Source: Tsukamurella sp. 8F
Lineage (GTDB): Bacteria; Actinomycetota; Actinomycetes; Mycobacteriales; Mycobacteriaceae
DNA length: 48,438 bases
Direction: 5' to 3'
Assembly (NCBI RefSeq): GCF_029167375.1
Contig: NZ_JARFTP010000032.1
Location: forward strand, 1-48,438
Under the pieces are notes generated by a model, which saw only the letters and a program-made list of their open reading frames with translations, did not search any database and was not told where the DNA came from. This document shows, in pieces, positions 1-9,935 of the stretch. A program made the translations under genes and the position numbers. How positions within the stretch are numbered: the first letter of the stretch is position 1; every line of letters starts with the position of its first letter.

Positions 1-882
1 CGTCATGTTCTTCGAGACCTGGCCGACGACCAGCGACACGAAGTAGCGGGCCTCGATGACGAGTGCGGTATCGAAGTCGACGAGCGCGCCCTCGACGGCG
101 GCCGCCATGATCGCGCGCGGCGCCGGCATGGGCGCGCCCTTGAGCTGCTTGCGCAGGTTCGCGGGGAACGCCGGAAGGTTCGCGGCGATCGCTGGGGACT
201 TGGGCGAGCCGCCGGGGATCTTGTAACCCTTGACGTCCCAGGGCTGTACCGCCTCGGGGTTGGCCTTGATCCACTCCTTGGCCTTGGGAAGCAGCTCATC
301 GACCGAGCCCACGAGCTCGTCGACCACGCCTACCTGCTCGGCCTTCTCGGGACGCATGCGCTGGCCTTGCAGCAGCACGCCCATGAGGGCGCCCTGCAGG
401 CCCAGTAACCGGACGGTGCGAGTCACGCCGCCGCCACCGGGCAGCAGGCCGAGCGACACCTCCGGCAGGCCGATGACCGAGCCCTTGACGTCGGCCGCGA
501 TGCGGTGATGCGTCGCGAGCGCGATCTCCAGGCCGCCGCCCAGCGCCGCGCCGTTGATCGCGGCGACCACGGGCCTGCCGAGCTGCTCGAGGCGGCGCAG
601 GTCCGCCTTTATCGCCATCGACTGGTCGTAGTACGCCTGCGCGTCGGCGGGAGTGGCCTTGCTCAGCAGCTCGAGGTTGCCGCCCGCGAAGAACGTCTTC
701 TTGGCGGAGGTGATGACGACGCCGGTGATCGAGTCCTTCTCGGCCTCTAGGCGGTCGACGGTCTCATGCATCGACCGGCCGTAGAGCTCGGTCATGGTGT
801 TCGCGGAGCTGGTGGGATCGTCCATCGTCAGCACGACGACGCCGTCGGCATCCTTCTCCCAGCGGATCATGTTGTCAGACAT
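1..882 (-). CDS. fadB: FadB, 3-hydroxyacyl-CoA dehydrogenase/enoyl-CoA hydratase, N-terminal part (cut by window edge)
   Basis: This is the N-terminal 294 codons of a multifunctional beta-oxidation enzyme that hydrates 2-enoyl-CoA and oxidises the resulting 3-hydroxyacyl-CoA. It starts at ATG (880-882), reading MSDNMIRWEKDADGVVVLTM, and stays open to the left edge. The visible part is the crotonase fold: an oxyanion-hole stretch FAGGNLELL, then NGAALGGGLEIAL and GLPEVSLGLLPGGGG with the catalytic-type Glu. The NAD-binding dehydrogenase half would lie outside the window. It begins 14 bp after the fadA stop on the same strand, so the two are one operon encoding the trifunctional complex, like the Rv0859-Rv0860 pair of M. 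tuberculosis. That the missing half is present is an inference. Confidence 0.9.
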   Translation of the reverse strand, partial: MSDNMIRWEKDADGVVVLTMDDPTSSANTMTELYGRSMHETVDRLEAEKDSITGVVITSAKKTFFAGGNLELLSKATPADAQAYYDQSMAIKADLRRLEQLGRPVVAAINGAALGGGLEIALATHHRIAADVKGSVIGLPEVSLGLLPGGGGVTRTVRLLGLQGALMGVLLQGQRMRPEKAEQVGVVDELVGSVDELLPKAKEWIKANPEAVQPWDVKGYKIPGGSPKSPAIAANLPAFPANLRKQLKGAPMPAPRAIMAAAVEGALVDFDTALVIEARYFVSLVVGQVSKNMT

Positions 883-896
883 ATGAATTCTCTCCC

Positions 897-2105
<1,209 letters not shown>

Positions 2106-2221
2106 GGTCTTCCTCTCGTTGCGTCACACGTGCCGTCCACCATAGCGAGAAGTTAAGCAACATTCTCTCACTTCGCTCAACTCCGTCCGGGCGGACGCGG
2201 TCGGGGGTAACAATCCCACAT
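2106..2221. promoter_or_regulatory. Divergent fadA/fadD control region with inverted repeat
   Basis: The 116 bp between the divergent fadA and acyl-CoA ligase genes must hold both promoters. It contains an inverted repeat GAGAA-N11-TTCTC at 2147-2167, in an otherwise AT-richer stretch (GTTAAGCAACA). This is a candidate operator for a fatty-acid-responsive repressor; the regulator is not identifiable from the window. Confidence 0.4.
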
Positions 2222-3823
2222 GTGGCCGATTCCGACACCGCCCTCCCCTCGTTCCCACGCCTCGAGGAACCGAGGTTCTCCCAGCGCAAGAGCTGGAACA
2301 ACCAGGTGCGTATGCACGCGATCATGCGAGGTGATTCGGTCGCGCTGCGCTTCGGCGGAGCTGCGACCACGTGGTCGCAGCTCGCCGAGAGGAACGGCAG
2401 GCTGGCCGGGGCACTCGCCGAACGGGGCGTAGGTTTCGGCGACCGCGTGCTCGTCCTCGGTCTGAACCGTCCCGAATACGTCGAGGCGGTCCTCGCAGTC
2501 AACGCCCTGGGTGCGATCGCGGTGCCGATCAATTTCCGTATGGCGCCACCCGAGGTCGCCTATCTCGCGGCGGACACCGCGGCGTGCGCGATCGTCTTCG
2601 AGGCGCCGTTCGACCCGCTCGTGGCCGCCGTCGCGGGGCAGGGGATCGACCTCGGCGTGCGCGTCAGGTTCGACGGTGCCGCGGAACTCCCCGACGGCGT
2701 GGCTGCGGAGGGCTACGACGATCTCATCGCCGAGGGACGCCCAGAGCCGCTGATCGACGTGCCCGATGACAGCCCCGCACTGATCATGTACACCTCGGGC
2801 ACAACGGGCCGGCCCAAGGGCGCGGTGCTGACGCACGCCAACATGCAGGCCCAGGCGATGAACAACCTCGTCGCCCCCGGCCACGTCGACCATGAGGCGG
2901 TCGGCGCGATCGCGGTGCCGATGTTCCACATCGCCGCCCTCGGCGTCCTGTCCTCGATCGTGCTCGACGGAGTCACGGCCGTGATCTTCCCGCTCACCGC
3001 CTTCGACCCTGCCGCGGTCCTCGACACGCTGGAGGCCGAAGGCATCACCACGATGTTCATGGTCCCGGCCCAGTGGCAGCAGGTGGTGCTGGAGCAGCAG
3101 GCCCGGCCTCGCTCGCTGAAGCTGCGCTTCGTGTGGTGGGGTGCCGCGCCGGCGTCGCGAACCCTCCTGGAGGCCTTGTCCGCAACGTTCCCCGAGGCCA
3201 CCGTCTGCGCCGTCTTCGGCCAGACCGAGATGTCGCCCGTCACGTGCGCGCTCACCGGTGCGGACACTCTCCGCAAGGTGGGGTCGGTCGGCCGTGTCGT
3301 CCGGACGTGCGCGGCGCGCGTCGTGAGTCCCGAGATGATCGACGTCCCCGTGGGCGAGGTCGGCGAGATCGTCTATCGCGGGCCGAATCTCATGGCCGGC
3401 TACTGGAATGCGCCCGAGGCCACCGCGGCGGCTTTCGAGGGCGGCTGGTTCCACTCCGGCGATCTGGTGCGCCAGGACGAGGAGGGCTTCGTCTACATCG
3501 TCGACCGGGCCAAGGACATGATCATCTCGGGAGGCGAGAACATCTACTGTGTGGAGGTCGAGAACGCCGTCGCGGCGCACCCCTCTGTTCTGGAGGCCGC
3601 GGTCATCGGCCGCTCGGACGAGCGGTGGGGTGAGAGTGTCGTCGCCGTGGTCGAGTTGCGCCCCGACGCGGAAGCCGTTACCACCGACCAACTCTCCGAA
3701 TTCCTCGCCGGTCGCATCGCGCGGTACAAGCACCCCCGGGATGTGGTCGTGGTCGCGGCGCTGCCCCGCAACGCCGCGGGCAAGGTGACCAAGGCCGCCC
3801 TCCGGAGTGAATACGGTGCCTGA
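2222..3823 (+). CDS. Acyl-CoA synthetase (FadD-type AMP-binding ligase)
   Basis: A 533-residue member of the ANL superfamily that activates a fatty or related acid to acyl-CoA through an acyl-adenylate. Motifs run in order: the phosphate-binding loop YTSGTTGRPKG at about 190-200, the A5-type motif GQTEMSP, then GWFHSGDL and DRAKDMIISGGENIY at the hinge. The C-terminal catalytic lysine is K521 in NAAGKVTK. The frame stays open upstream to 2093, but that would overlap the divergent fadA start. The GTG at 2222 (MADSDTALP) gives the usual length. It is divergent from fadA-fadB, so it probably feeds substrate to that beta-oxidation pair. The chain length accepted cannot be read. Confidence 0.9.
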   Translation: MADSDTALPSFPRLEEPRFSQRKSWNNQVRMHAIMRGDSVALRFGGAATTWSQLAERNGRLAGALAERGVGFGDRVLVLGLNRPEYVEAVLAVNALGAIAVPINFRMAPPEVAYLAADTAACAIVFEAPFDPLVAAVAGQGIDLGVRVRFDGAAELPDGVAAEGYDDLIAEGRPEPLIDVPDDSPALIMYTSGTTGRPKGAVLTHANMQAQAMNNLVAPGHVDHEAVGAIAVPMFHIAALGVLSSIVLDGVTAVIFPLTAFDPAAVLDTLEAEGITTMFMVPAQWQQVVLEQQARPRSLKLRFVWWGAAPASRTLLEALSATFPEATVCAVFGQTEMSPVTCALTGADTLRKVGSVGRVVRTCAARVVSPEMIDVPVGEVGEIVYRGPNLMAGYWNAPEATAAAFEGGWFHSGDLVRQDEEGFVYIVDRAKDMIISGGENIYCVEVENAVAAHPSVLEAAVIGRSDERWGESVVAVVELRPDAEAVTTDQLSEFLAGRIARYKHPRDVVVVAALPRNAAGKVTKAALRSEYGA

Positions 3824-3829
3824 GCCCGG

Positions 3830-4729
3830 CTACACCGAAGGCCGACCCAGTCGGTGGCGAAGCCGCAGGTCCCACACGAGCATCCGATACGGCAATGTTC
3901 CGATCGGCCGCGGTATCAACCGCTGCGCGATCGAAGCGGTCCGCATTACGGCATCGAACCGGCGTTGCTGCGAATCCGTCCACACGATCCCCATCTGCTC
4001 CCGGAACACCGGCGCCAGGAATCCGGAGGTCATGAAGCGCGCGAGCGGCCTGATCGGAGCGAGAAGGATTGTGTTTCCCAAGAATTCGAGATCGACGAGG
4101 CGCAGCAGGTACTCTCGGATCGCGTCCGTCGCATGCGCCCGCGCGCACATCTCGATCCACTGGTCCTCGAAAGCCGCGCGCGTGACCGGCCACATGCCGG
4201 ACCGCACCTGCAGCGTGGTTCCCAGCGCTGCGGAGCCGCGGTAGAAGAGCTCCTTCTGCTCGTCGCTCATGCGCCCGTGCAGCAGTTCGTGCGTGTCCTC
4301 GAAACCGACGTACAGGCACATCGCCACCCATAGCTGGAGCCGCGGATCCATGGCGTGGTAATCGACCGGGCTCTTGCTGGTGCGGTCCGAGAACACCTGC
4401 CGGTGTTGGCCGTTCACGCTCTCGCGGTACCGGGCGCGGTCCGCGTCGCTGCCGAACATGACGACGGCGAGGTAGGCGAAAGTGGTCCGGGTGCGTTTGA
4501 CCGGATGCCGGTACAGGGAGCCCGAGTGGACGCGCGACTCCATCACACCGTAACCGACGCCGGGCCAGAGCAACTGCATGACGACGTTGGCTGGACCCGC
4601 GAGTGTGGACAGCGGCTCAGCCGAATGAGGCAGGCGGGCGCGGACGCGCCGCGGCCGCATCGGGGCGTCGATCACGATGCGGCATCCGACGGCCTGCGCG
4701 GGTGCGAGTGCCTCTGTGGGAGCTCTCAT
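3830..4729 (-). CDS. MpaB-type oxygenase (DUF2236, latex-clearing-protein-like fold)
   Basis: A 299-residue protein of the DUF2236 family (ER-bound oxygenase MpaB/rubber oxygenase Lcp catalytic domain). Typical blocks are a ROR-like middle section with ESVNGQHRQV, then DYHAMDPRLQLWVAM, then a basic, aromatic-rich C-terminus. In Lcp the family binds a b-type heme and cleaves C=C bonds; here the substrate is unknown. No signal peptide or clear transmembrane segment was seen. The ATG at 4727-4729 has a good GAGGAGACC site upstream. The longer open frame beyond it is only a high-GC shadow of the TetR gene. It is divergent from the tandem TetR regulator, which is its likely controller. It ends 6 bp from the fadD stop (convergent). 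Confidence 0.75.
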   Translation of the reverse strand: MRAPTEALAPAQAVGCRIVIDAPMRPRRVRARLPHSAEPLSTLAGPANVVMQLLWPGVGYGVMESRVHSGSLYRHPVKRTRTTFAYLAVVMFGSDADRARYRESVNGQHRQVFSDRTSKSPVDYHAMDPRLQLWVAMCLYVGFEDTHELLHGRMSDEQKELFYRGSAALGTTLQVRSGMWPVTRAAFEDQWIEMCARAHATDAIREYLLRLVDLEFLGNTILLAPIRPLARFMTSGFLAPVFREQMGIVWTDSQQRRFDAVMRTASIAQRLIPRPIGTLPYRMLVWDLRLRHRLGRPSV

Positions 4730-4867
4730 CTCGGTCTCCTCTCGGACCGGCGGCGGTCGCGGTGTGAAAGAATGACCACTTACTTCTATCGCTCCACCGT
4801 ACGTGCCCGGACCAGGCGTATGCCAGGTACTGTTGGCGTCTCGAGGAGGAAAGGGTGTGCGGGGACG

Positions 4868-6067
4868 ATGACGACGCCGCAGCGGCGCAAGCGACCGAAG
4901 GACCGCCGCGAGCAGATCGCGCGGGCGGCCGCCGAGGACTTCGGCCGGCGCGGCTATCACGGCGTGGGGATCGAGGACATCGCCGCCGCTCTGAACATCT
5001 CCGGGCCCGCGGTGTACCGGCACTTCTCCAACAAGTACGCGCTGCTCGAGCACGCGATCACAACGCTCTCCAACGCGCTCACGGCGGGTGTCGCCGACGC
5101 GATCGCGGGTGCCGCAGATGCGGCCCCGGCGGCCCGCCTCGACGCCGCCCTCGCCGCCGCGTTCGATGTGTCCGTGCAGCGCCGTGACACCGGCGGACTG
5201 TTCCGCTGGGAGCAGCGCATTCTCGAGGCCGACGACCGCGCACGGATTCGCCGGCAACTGGGCGTCATGGTGGGACAGGTGGCGGACGTCGCTGCCGAGC
5301 TGTACCCGCAGATGCCCCGGGCCGAGTTGGAGCTCCGCACCGTCGCCGCCCTCAGCGTGCCGGGCAGCGTGACCGCGCATCGCACGGTTCTCGCCCAGCG
5401 CCGTGCAGGCGCGGTGCTCCTCGCTGCCGCGCGTGCCGTATTCGACCCGCAACCCGTTCCCGTCGGGCTGTATCACATTGCAGCACCGGAAGATCCGCGA
5501 CCCGAGCAGGATCGGGCAGAGGAGTTGCTGGACGCGGCGATCGAGCTGTTCTTCGCCCACGGCTATCACAGTGTGAGCATGGGGCAGATCGGCACCGCGG
5601 CCGGGATAGTGCAATCCGGCGTCTACCGGTACTTCCCGAGCAAAGCGGCGATGCTGGTCGGGGTCCTGGAGTCGGTCGGCGCGGAGACGATCGCCGCGAT
5701 CGACGAGGCACAGGCGGCCGGGCGGACCGACCCGCGCGACGTGCTCGACCGGATGTGCGCTGCATACGTGGAACTCTCGTTCCGCCGCAGCAAGGTGATG
5801 ACGGTGTACTTCCGCGAGATAGGCAACGTCCCGGACTCCGACCGCCGTCGGCTCGCGGGTCTCCAGCGCGGCAACATCGGGCGCTGTGCCGACGCCGTCG
5901 TGGCGGCGCGACCCGAGCTGTCGCGCGCGGAGGCGGTCTACCTGGTGCACGCGGCCTTCGCCGTCGTATTCGATGTCGGCCGTACGTGCCGCTTCGACCC
6001 GGATCCCGCCTTTCAGGAGTTCGTCTACGGCCTCGTGCGGCAGATCCTGCTCGGCCCCGCGGCCTAG
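4868..6067 (+). CDS. TetR-family regulator with two tandem TetR domains
   Basis: A 399-residue protein about twice the usual TetR length. The first DNA-binding domain is near residues 12-60, with GIEDIAAALNISGPAVYRHF followed by NKYALLEHA. The second begins near residue 215, with SMGQIGTAAGIVQSGVYRYF followed by SKAAMLVGVL. Each is followed by an alpha-helical ligand/dimer-type region. The ATG at 4868 follows a GAGGAGGAAAGG stretch; the frame is open upstream without a plausible start. It is divergent from the MpaB-type oxygenase, so it probably represses that gene and itself. Tandem TetR proteins of about 400 residues are known in mycobacteria and relatives, often near lipid genes; the ligand here cannot be inferred. 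Confidence 0.9.
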   Translation: MTTPQRRKRPKDRREQIARAAAEDFGRRGYHGVGIEDIAAALNISGPAVYRHFSNKYALLEHAITTLSNALTAGVADAIAGAADAAPAARLDAALAAAFDVSVQRRDTGGLFRWEQRILEADDRARIRRQLGVMVGQVADVAAELYPQMPRAELELRTVAALSVPGSVTAHRTVLAQRRAGAVLLAAARAVFDPQPVPVGLYHIAAPEDPRPEQDRAEELLDAAIELFFAHGYHSVSMGQIGTAAGIVQSGVYRYFPSKAAMLVGVLESVGAETIAAIDEAQAAGRTDPRDVLDRMCAAYVELSFRRSKVMTVYFREIGNVPDSDRRRLAGLQRGNIGRCADAVVAARPELSRAEAVYLVHAAFAVVFDVGRTCRFDPDPAFQEFVYGLVRQILLGPAA

Positions 6068-6092
6068 TCGGTGCGGTCATGACGTCGTTCGT

Positions 6093-6986
6093 TCAGCCGG
6101 GGAGGGTGCGTATGAGCTGCCGCAGCCGTGAATCGTCCAGCAGCGAATAGATCTGGAGGATCCGGCCTTCGCTGATGGTGAACGCCATGGCGGCACGTAC
6201 CTGGTCGTCGCGCTGGACGAGGACCGCCTGCGCGCCGTTGATCGTGACCGGGCACAGACTTGCACCGGGAACAGCGAACGCCGCTGCCCGCCGCGAGACG
6301 TCACGTCGGCCGTGGAGTGTGGCGGTGGCCTCGGGGCGCGTGGCGCCACCATCGGCGTAGAAGCCGACATCCGGGTGCAGTACGTCGACGAGAGCGTCGA
6401 GGTCGCCGTCCATCGACGCGGAGAAGAACGCGTCGACGACCGCGCGCTGGCCGGCGGGGTCGGTCTCCATCGCGGCGGGGTCGAAGGCGCGAACCCGGTT
6501 CCGGGCGCGGCTGGCGATCTTGCGGGTTGCGTCGATCGACTTTCCGAGCAGGCCCGCGATATCGGTGAACGCCATGCCGAAGGAGTCGTGGAGGATGAAC
6601 GCGAGTCGTTCCGGTGGGCTCAGTCTCCGCAGGACGAGGTCGAGTGCGAAAGCGACCTGCTCGGCGAGTATCGCCTGATCTTCAGGTGCGTTCTCGCCTA
6701 CCGGCCGCACGACGATGTCGTAGCCGATGCCCGCGACCGAGTACTCGGGGCGTGCGCCGCGCGCGCGTAGCGCGTTGAGACTCGTGCGGGCGACCACCGT
6801 GGTCATCCACCCGTCGATGTTGGCGATTGCGTCGAGATCGGTGGCGCCGGGGCGGCTGAGCCGCAGCCACGCCTCTTGCACGACGTCCTCGGCGCCGGCC
6901 CGGTCGCCGAGAAGGCGCGCAGCCACGGCCAGCAGGTGCGGCCGGCAACTCTCGAATCGTGCGATGAGCTGCGCATCTGTATTCAT
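6093..6986 (-). CDS. ECF41-type (SigJ-like) RNA polymerase sigma factor with SnoaL-like C-terminal domain
   Basis: A 297-residue extracytoplasmic-function sigma factor. Region 2 lies near residues 8-80 (LGDRAGAEDVVQEAWLRL), region 4 near 110-160 (LSPPERLAFILHDSFG, then ATRKIASRARNRV). A SnoaL/NTF2-like extension of about 125 residues follows. That architecture defines the ECF41 group, where the extension replaces an anti-sigma factor. The usual WLPEP linker is not visible, and the DGGGK motif appears as YADGGATRPEA. It is divergent from an MFS exporter and not next to the carboxymuconolactone decarboxylase gene often found with ECF41. The shared promoter region carries a palindrome with an ECF41-like -35. 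Confidence 0.9.
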   Translation of the reverse strand: MNTDAQLIARFESCRPHLLAVAARLLGDRAGAEDVVQEAWLRLSRPGATDLDAIANIDGWMTTVVARTSLNALRARGARPEYSVAGIGYDIVVRPVGENAPEDQAILAEQVAFALDLVLRRLSPPERLAFILHDSFGMAFTDIAGLLGKSIDATRKIASRARNRVRAFDPAAMETDPAGQRAVVDAFFSASMDGDLDALVDVLHPDVGFYADGGATRPEATATLHGRRDVSRRAAAFAVPGASLCPVTINGAQAVLVQRDDQVRAAMAFTISEGRILQIYSLLDDSRLRQLIRTLPG

Positions 6987-7006
6987 CGGTCACATCCTCG
7001 CTGGTC

Positions 7007-7036
7007 GGGGTGTCACTCCAATGACACCCCAACGAC
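7007..7036 (+). promoter_or_regulatory. Palindromic ECF41-like promoter for the MFS gene
   Basis: A perfect inverted repeat GGGGTGTCA-N6-TGACACCCC (7007-7030) lies between the sigma-factor and MFS genes. On the plus strand it gives TGTCAC (7011-7016), then 16 bp, then CGAC (7033-7036). This resembles the ECF41 consensus of TGTCACA at -35 and CGTC at -10. The transcription start would then fall near 7043, upstream of the GTG at 7061. The match to a sigma promoter is inferred; the palindrome itself is seen and could equally be a repressor operator. Confidence 0.55.
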
Positions 7037-7060
7037 GCCGGACGTGACAGGAGCAGCCTC

Positions 7061-8590
7061 GTGAGAGCCGTCGACACCCCCGGCCAGACGCGTCGGAACC
7101 ACCCGCCGGCCCCGCCACGGCGGCGGCTGGCCCTGATGTCCCTGTGCCTGGCCGGCTTCCTGATTCAACTCGACGTGACGATCGTCAACGTCGCGCTCCC
7201 AGCGATCCAGCACGGACTCGGTGCCGGGCCGAACGCCCTCCAGTGGGTCATCGGCGGCTACGCACTCAGCCTGACCGTGTTCATTCCTCTCACCGGTGCG
7301 CTCGGCGACCGCTACGGCCACCGCGCGATCCTGCTCGCAGGCCTGATCGTCTTCGGCGCCGCGTCGACCGTCGCCGCGCTCTCGCCTACGACGTCTGCCT
7401 TGTCGGTAGCGCGGATCGGGCAAGGCGTGGGCGGTGCGGCGATGCTCTCTCTCACGCTCGCCGTGTTGACCGACATCTACCCATCCGAGCACCGCGGCCA
7501 CGCGATCGGCTGGTGGGCAGCCATCGGAGGAGCCGGGTTCGGGGCGGGCCCCATCGTCGGGGGCCTCCTCCTGGCCGTCACCGGTTGGTCGGCGATCTTC
7601 TGGATCAACGTTCCGCTCGTGTGCCTGACGGTCGTCCTCATCGCCCGCACCGTGCCGAGAGGTTCGATCGTGACCGACCGCCGCCCTCTCGACCTGCTCG
7701 GGCTCGCGATCGTGTCGATGTCATTGGGACTCGTCACGTTCGCGCTGAATACAGCGGCCGGCCAGAACGCCGGGCTCCTTCGTATCGGTGCCCCACTCGT
7801 AGCCGGCCTCGTCGGACTGATCGGCTTCGTGTTCCAACAACGGATCGCGCGCGAGCCGCTGCTGCCGCGTCGGATACGCGCGCGCCGCGCGTTCGTCGGC
7901 GCATGCGCCGTCTATCTGTTGGGCTACACCGGATTCAGCGGCGCCCTCTACTACGTCACGCTGCTGTTCCAGAATGCGGACGGATGGTCCGCCCTGCGCA
8001 CCGGCCTGTCGTGGCTGCTGATGAACATCCCCTTCCTGGTCGTCGCCCAAGCATCCGGATGGATCCAGCGGTTCGTGGCGACACGATGGATCGTGGTATC
8101 GGCAGGCCTACTCGCGGCGAGCGGCTTCGCGCTGCTGGCCGCCGCGGCGAATAACGCCACGTTCCTCGGGGCCGCCGCCGGCTACCTGACAGCGGGTGCG
8201 GGATTCGGTCTCCTGGTCCCGGCCGTCACGCACGTCGCCATGAGAGATCTCCCCCGCGAGATAGCGGGCGCGGCGTCGTCGGTCCTCAACTCGTCCCGGC
8301 AACTCGGCACGGCTGTCGGCCTGGCCGTCATCGGGGTCATCGGTGCCACTGCCACCCGCTCCCACTGGAGGGCTCACACGGGTGATCGGCGGCCGGACAC
8401 GATCTCCGGGGTGGTCAGCGGCCGCACAACCGCTGCGCCGGCGCCGTTACACGAGTCGGCGGCGCAGGCGTTCGCTGCCGGCTATCACGCCGCGCTAGTC
8501 GCATGCTGCGCCTGCGCTCTCACCGTCAGCGCCGTCGCCTGGTGGGCGTTCCGTATTCCGCGCCGTGGCCCAGAAGTTCTAGGCGAGTAG
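7061..8590 (+). CDS. MFS exporter of the DHA2 (EmrB/QacA) drug:H+ antiporter type
   Basis: A 509-residue membrane protein with about 14 hydrophobic segments. Near the N-terminus it has [15 protein letters not shown], the DHA2 motif D1. The loop 2-3 signature LGDRYGHR follows, and then the motif C antiporter region [15 protein letters not shown]. It starts at GTG 7061 with AGGAG eight bases upstream. The family exports drugs or hydrophobic metabolites in exchange for protons; the substrate is unknown. It is divergent from the ECF41 sigma gene and has a matching promoter-like element, so it is a probable member of that regulon. A hairpin terminator follows at 8596. Confidence 0.9.
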   Translation: MRAVDTPGQTRRNHPPAPPRRRLALMSLCLAGFLIQLDVTIVNVALPAIQHGLGAGPNALQWVIGGYALSLTVFIPLTGALGDRYGHRAILLAGLIVFGAASTVAALSPTTSALSVARIGQGVGGAAMLSLTLAVLTDIYPSEHRGHAIGWWAAIGGAGFGAGPIVGGLLLAVTGWSAIFWINVPLVCLTVVLIARTVPRGSIVTDRRPLDLLGLAIVSMSLGLVTFALNTAAGQNAGLLRIGAPLVAGLVGLIGFVFQQRIAREPLLPRRIRARRAFVGACAVYLLGYTGFSGALYYVTLLFQNADGWSALRTGLSWLLMNIPFLVVAQASGWIQRFVATRWIVVSAGLLAASGFALLAAAANNATFLGAAAGYLTAGAGFGLLVPAVTHVAMRDLPREIAGAASSVLNSSRQLGTAVGLAVIGVIGATATRSHWRAHTGDRRPDTISGVVSGRTTAAPAPLHESAAQAFAAGYHAALVACCACALTVSAVAWWAFRIPRRGPEVLGE

Positions 8591-8595
8591 TACTA

Positions 8596-8614
8596 GGCCC
8601 GTCGGAAACGGGCC
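8596..8614 (+). terminator. Hairpin terminator after the MFS gene
   Basis: GGCCCGT and ACGGGCC are perfect arms around a five-base loop, a few bases after the stop codon. There is no U-tract, which is common in high-GC actinobacteria. Confidence 0.6.
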
Positions 8615-8627
8615 CGGTGGCCGTGAT

Positions 8628-8657
8628 TTCGCTGGTCGGGAGGCCGTGATGTACTCT
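8628..8657 (+). promoter_or_regulatory. Probable promoter of the rpsF cluster
   Basis: TTCGCT (8628-8633) and TACTCT (8652-8657) are separated by 18 bp and resemble a primary-sigma -35/-10 pair. The -10 is preceded by TG, giving an extended -10 shape. Transcription would begin near 8664, leaving a leader of about 75 bases before rpsF. Confidence 0.55.
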
Positions 8658-8663
8658 GGTGCG

Positions 8664-8738
8664 GTTGCCGATCGGCGACACTCCTGCCGCGGAGAGTCCG
8701 CGGCCGCATTAGTCCATAGGAGGAGAGGCTCAAAGCCT
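8664..8738 (+). promoter_or_regulatory. Structured rpsF leader, candidate S6:S18 autoregulatory element
   Basis: The leader holds a strong hairpin, CCGCGGA (8687-8693), loop GAG, TCCGCGG (8697-8703). The ribosome binding site AGGAGGAG (8718-8725) follows. In many bacteria the S6:S18 complex binds a hairpin in the rpsF leader to control the cluster, and this one sits in the expected place. That it works this way here is inferred. Confidence 0.45.
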
Positions 8739-9023
8739 ATGCGAAATTACGAACTGATGGTGATCCTGGATCCGAGCCTGGACGAGCGCACCGTCGCCCC
8801 CGCACTGGAGACTCTGCTGAACGTCGTCCGCAAGGACGGTGGCTCGGTGACGAACGTCGACATCTGGGGCAAGCGTCGCCTGGCTTACGAGATCGAGAAG
8901 AACGCCGAGGGCATCTACGCCGTCGTCGACCTGAACGCCGAGCCGGCCACCGTGACGGAGCTGGATCGTCAGCTCGGTCTGAACGAGACCGTCCTGCGCA
9001 CTAAGGTCCTGCGCAAGAAGTAA
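8739..9023 (+). CDS. rpsF: 30S ribosomal protein bS6
   Basis: A 95-residue bS6 of usual length, opening [16 protein letters not shown] and containing [10 protein letters not shown]. bS6 pairs with bS18 on the central domain of the small subunit. The ATG at 8739 has AGGAGGAG upstream; the longer frame from 8646 would run through the leader hairpin and is rejected. It is the first gene of rpsF-ssb-rpsR-rplI. Confidence 0.97.
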   Translation: MRNYELMVILDPSLDERTVAPALETLLNVVRKDGGSVTNVDIWGKRRLAYEIEKNAEGIYAVVDLNAEPATVTELDRQLGLNETVLRTKVLRKK

Positions 9024-9056
9024 GTCCACCCAACCGACGGACTAGGGAGAGACCAC

Positions 9057-9602
9057 ATGGCAGGCGACACGATCATCACGGTCGTCGGGAACCTCACCGC
9101 CGATCCGGAGCTCCGCTTCACCCCCTCGGGTGCAGCGGTAGCCAATTTCACGGTGGCGTCCACCCCGCGCATCTTCGATCGGAACACCAACGAGTGGAAA
9201 GATCAGGAGGCGCTCTTCCTCCGCTGCAACATCTGGCGTGAGGCGGCGGAGAACGTCGCCGAGTCACTGACCAAGGGCACCCGCGTCATCGTGCAGGGCC
9301 GCCTGAAGCAGCGTAGCTACGACGACCGCGAGGGCCAGCGCCGCACGGTCGTCGAGCTCGAGGTCGACGAGATCGGTCCCTCCCTCCGATACGCCACGGC
9401 GAAGCCGCAGCGCACCCCGCGCGGCGGCGGAGGCGGCGGCAACTTCGGTCCGCAGGGCGGTGGCCAGCAGGGCGGCGGTTACGGCGGTGGCCAGCAGGGC
9501 GGCCAGTCCGCCCCCCGGCAGAACGCGCCGCAGGACGATCCGTGGGGCAGCGCCCCCGCGGCCGGCGGTTTCGGCGGCGGCTCGGACGAGCCCCCGTTCT
9601 GA
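9057..9602 (+). CDS. ssb: Single-stranded DNA-binding protein
   Basis: A 181-residue SSB with an OB-fold in residues 1 to about 110 ([19 protein letters not shown]). A Gly/Gln-rich flexible linker follows at roughly 125-165, then the acidic tip SDEPPF, which recruits partner proteins. It coats single-stranded DNA in replication and repair. It starts at ATG 9057 after GGGAGAG and lies between rpsF and rpsR, the standard order in actinobacteria. Confidence 0.97.
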   Translation: MAGDTIITVVGNLTADPELRFTPSGAAVANFTVASTPRIFDRNTNEWKDQEALFLRCNIWREAAENVAESLTKGTRVIVQGRLKQRSYDDREGQRRTVVELEVDEIGPSLRYATAKPQRTPRGGGGGGNFGPQGGGQQGGGYGGGQQGGQSAPRQNAPQDDPWGSAPAAGGFGGGSDEPPF

Positions 9603-9665
9603 TCGCGGCCCGCGCCCGCACTCTCGGAACTATTCGAACAACTTTCACCAAGGAGCATCGACACC

Positions 9666-9923
9666 ATGGCCGGTAAGGGCAATGGGCGGAAGGTGCGCGT
9701 CGAGAAGGCCGTCAAGGCCAAGGCGTGCACGTTCTGCAAGGAGAAGAACCTCGTCATCGACTACAAGGACACGACGCTGCTACGCCGCTTCCTGTCCGAG
9801 CGCGGCAAGATCCGCAGCCGCCGGGTGACCGGTAACTGCGTGCAGCACCAGCGCGACGTCGCCATCGCCGTCAAGAACTCGCGTGAGGTGGCACTGCTGC
9901 CGTTCACGTCGACCACGCGATAG
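9666..9923 (+). CDS. rpsR: 30S ribosomal protein bS18 (zinc-ligand C+ form)
   Basis: An 85-residue bS18. It keeps cysteines in CTFC and in GNCVQHQRD, the C+ zinc-binding type. Mycobacteria also carry a cysteine-free S18 induced under zinc starvation; none is seen here. It starts at ATG 9666 with AAGGAG upstream and is followed 12 bp later by rplI. Confidence 0.96.
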   Translation: MAGKGNGRKVRVEKAVKAKACTFCKEKNLVIDYKDTTLLRRFLSERGKIRSRRVTGNCVQHQRDVAIAVKNSREVALLPFTSTTR

Positions 9924-9935
9924 GGGAGGGCGAAC

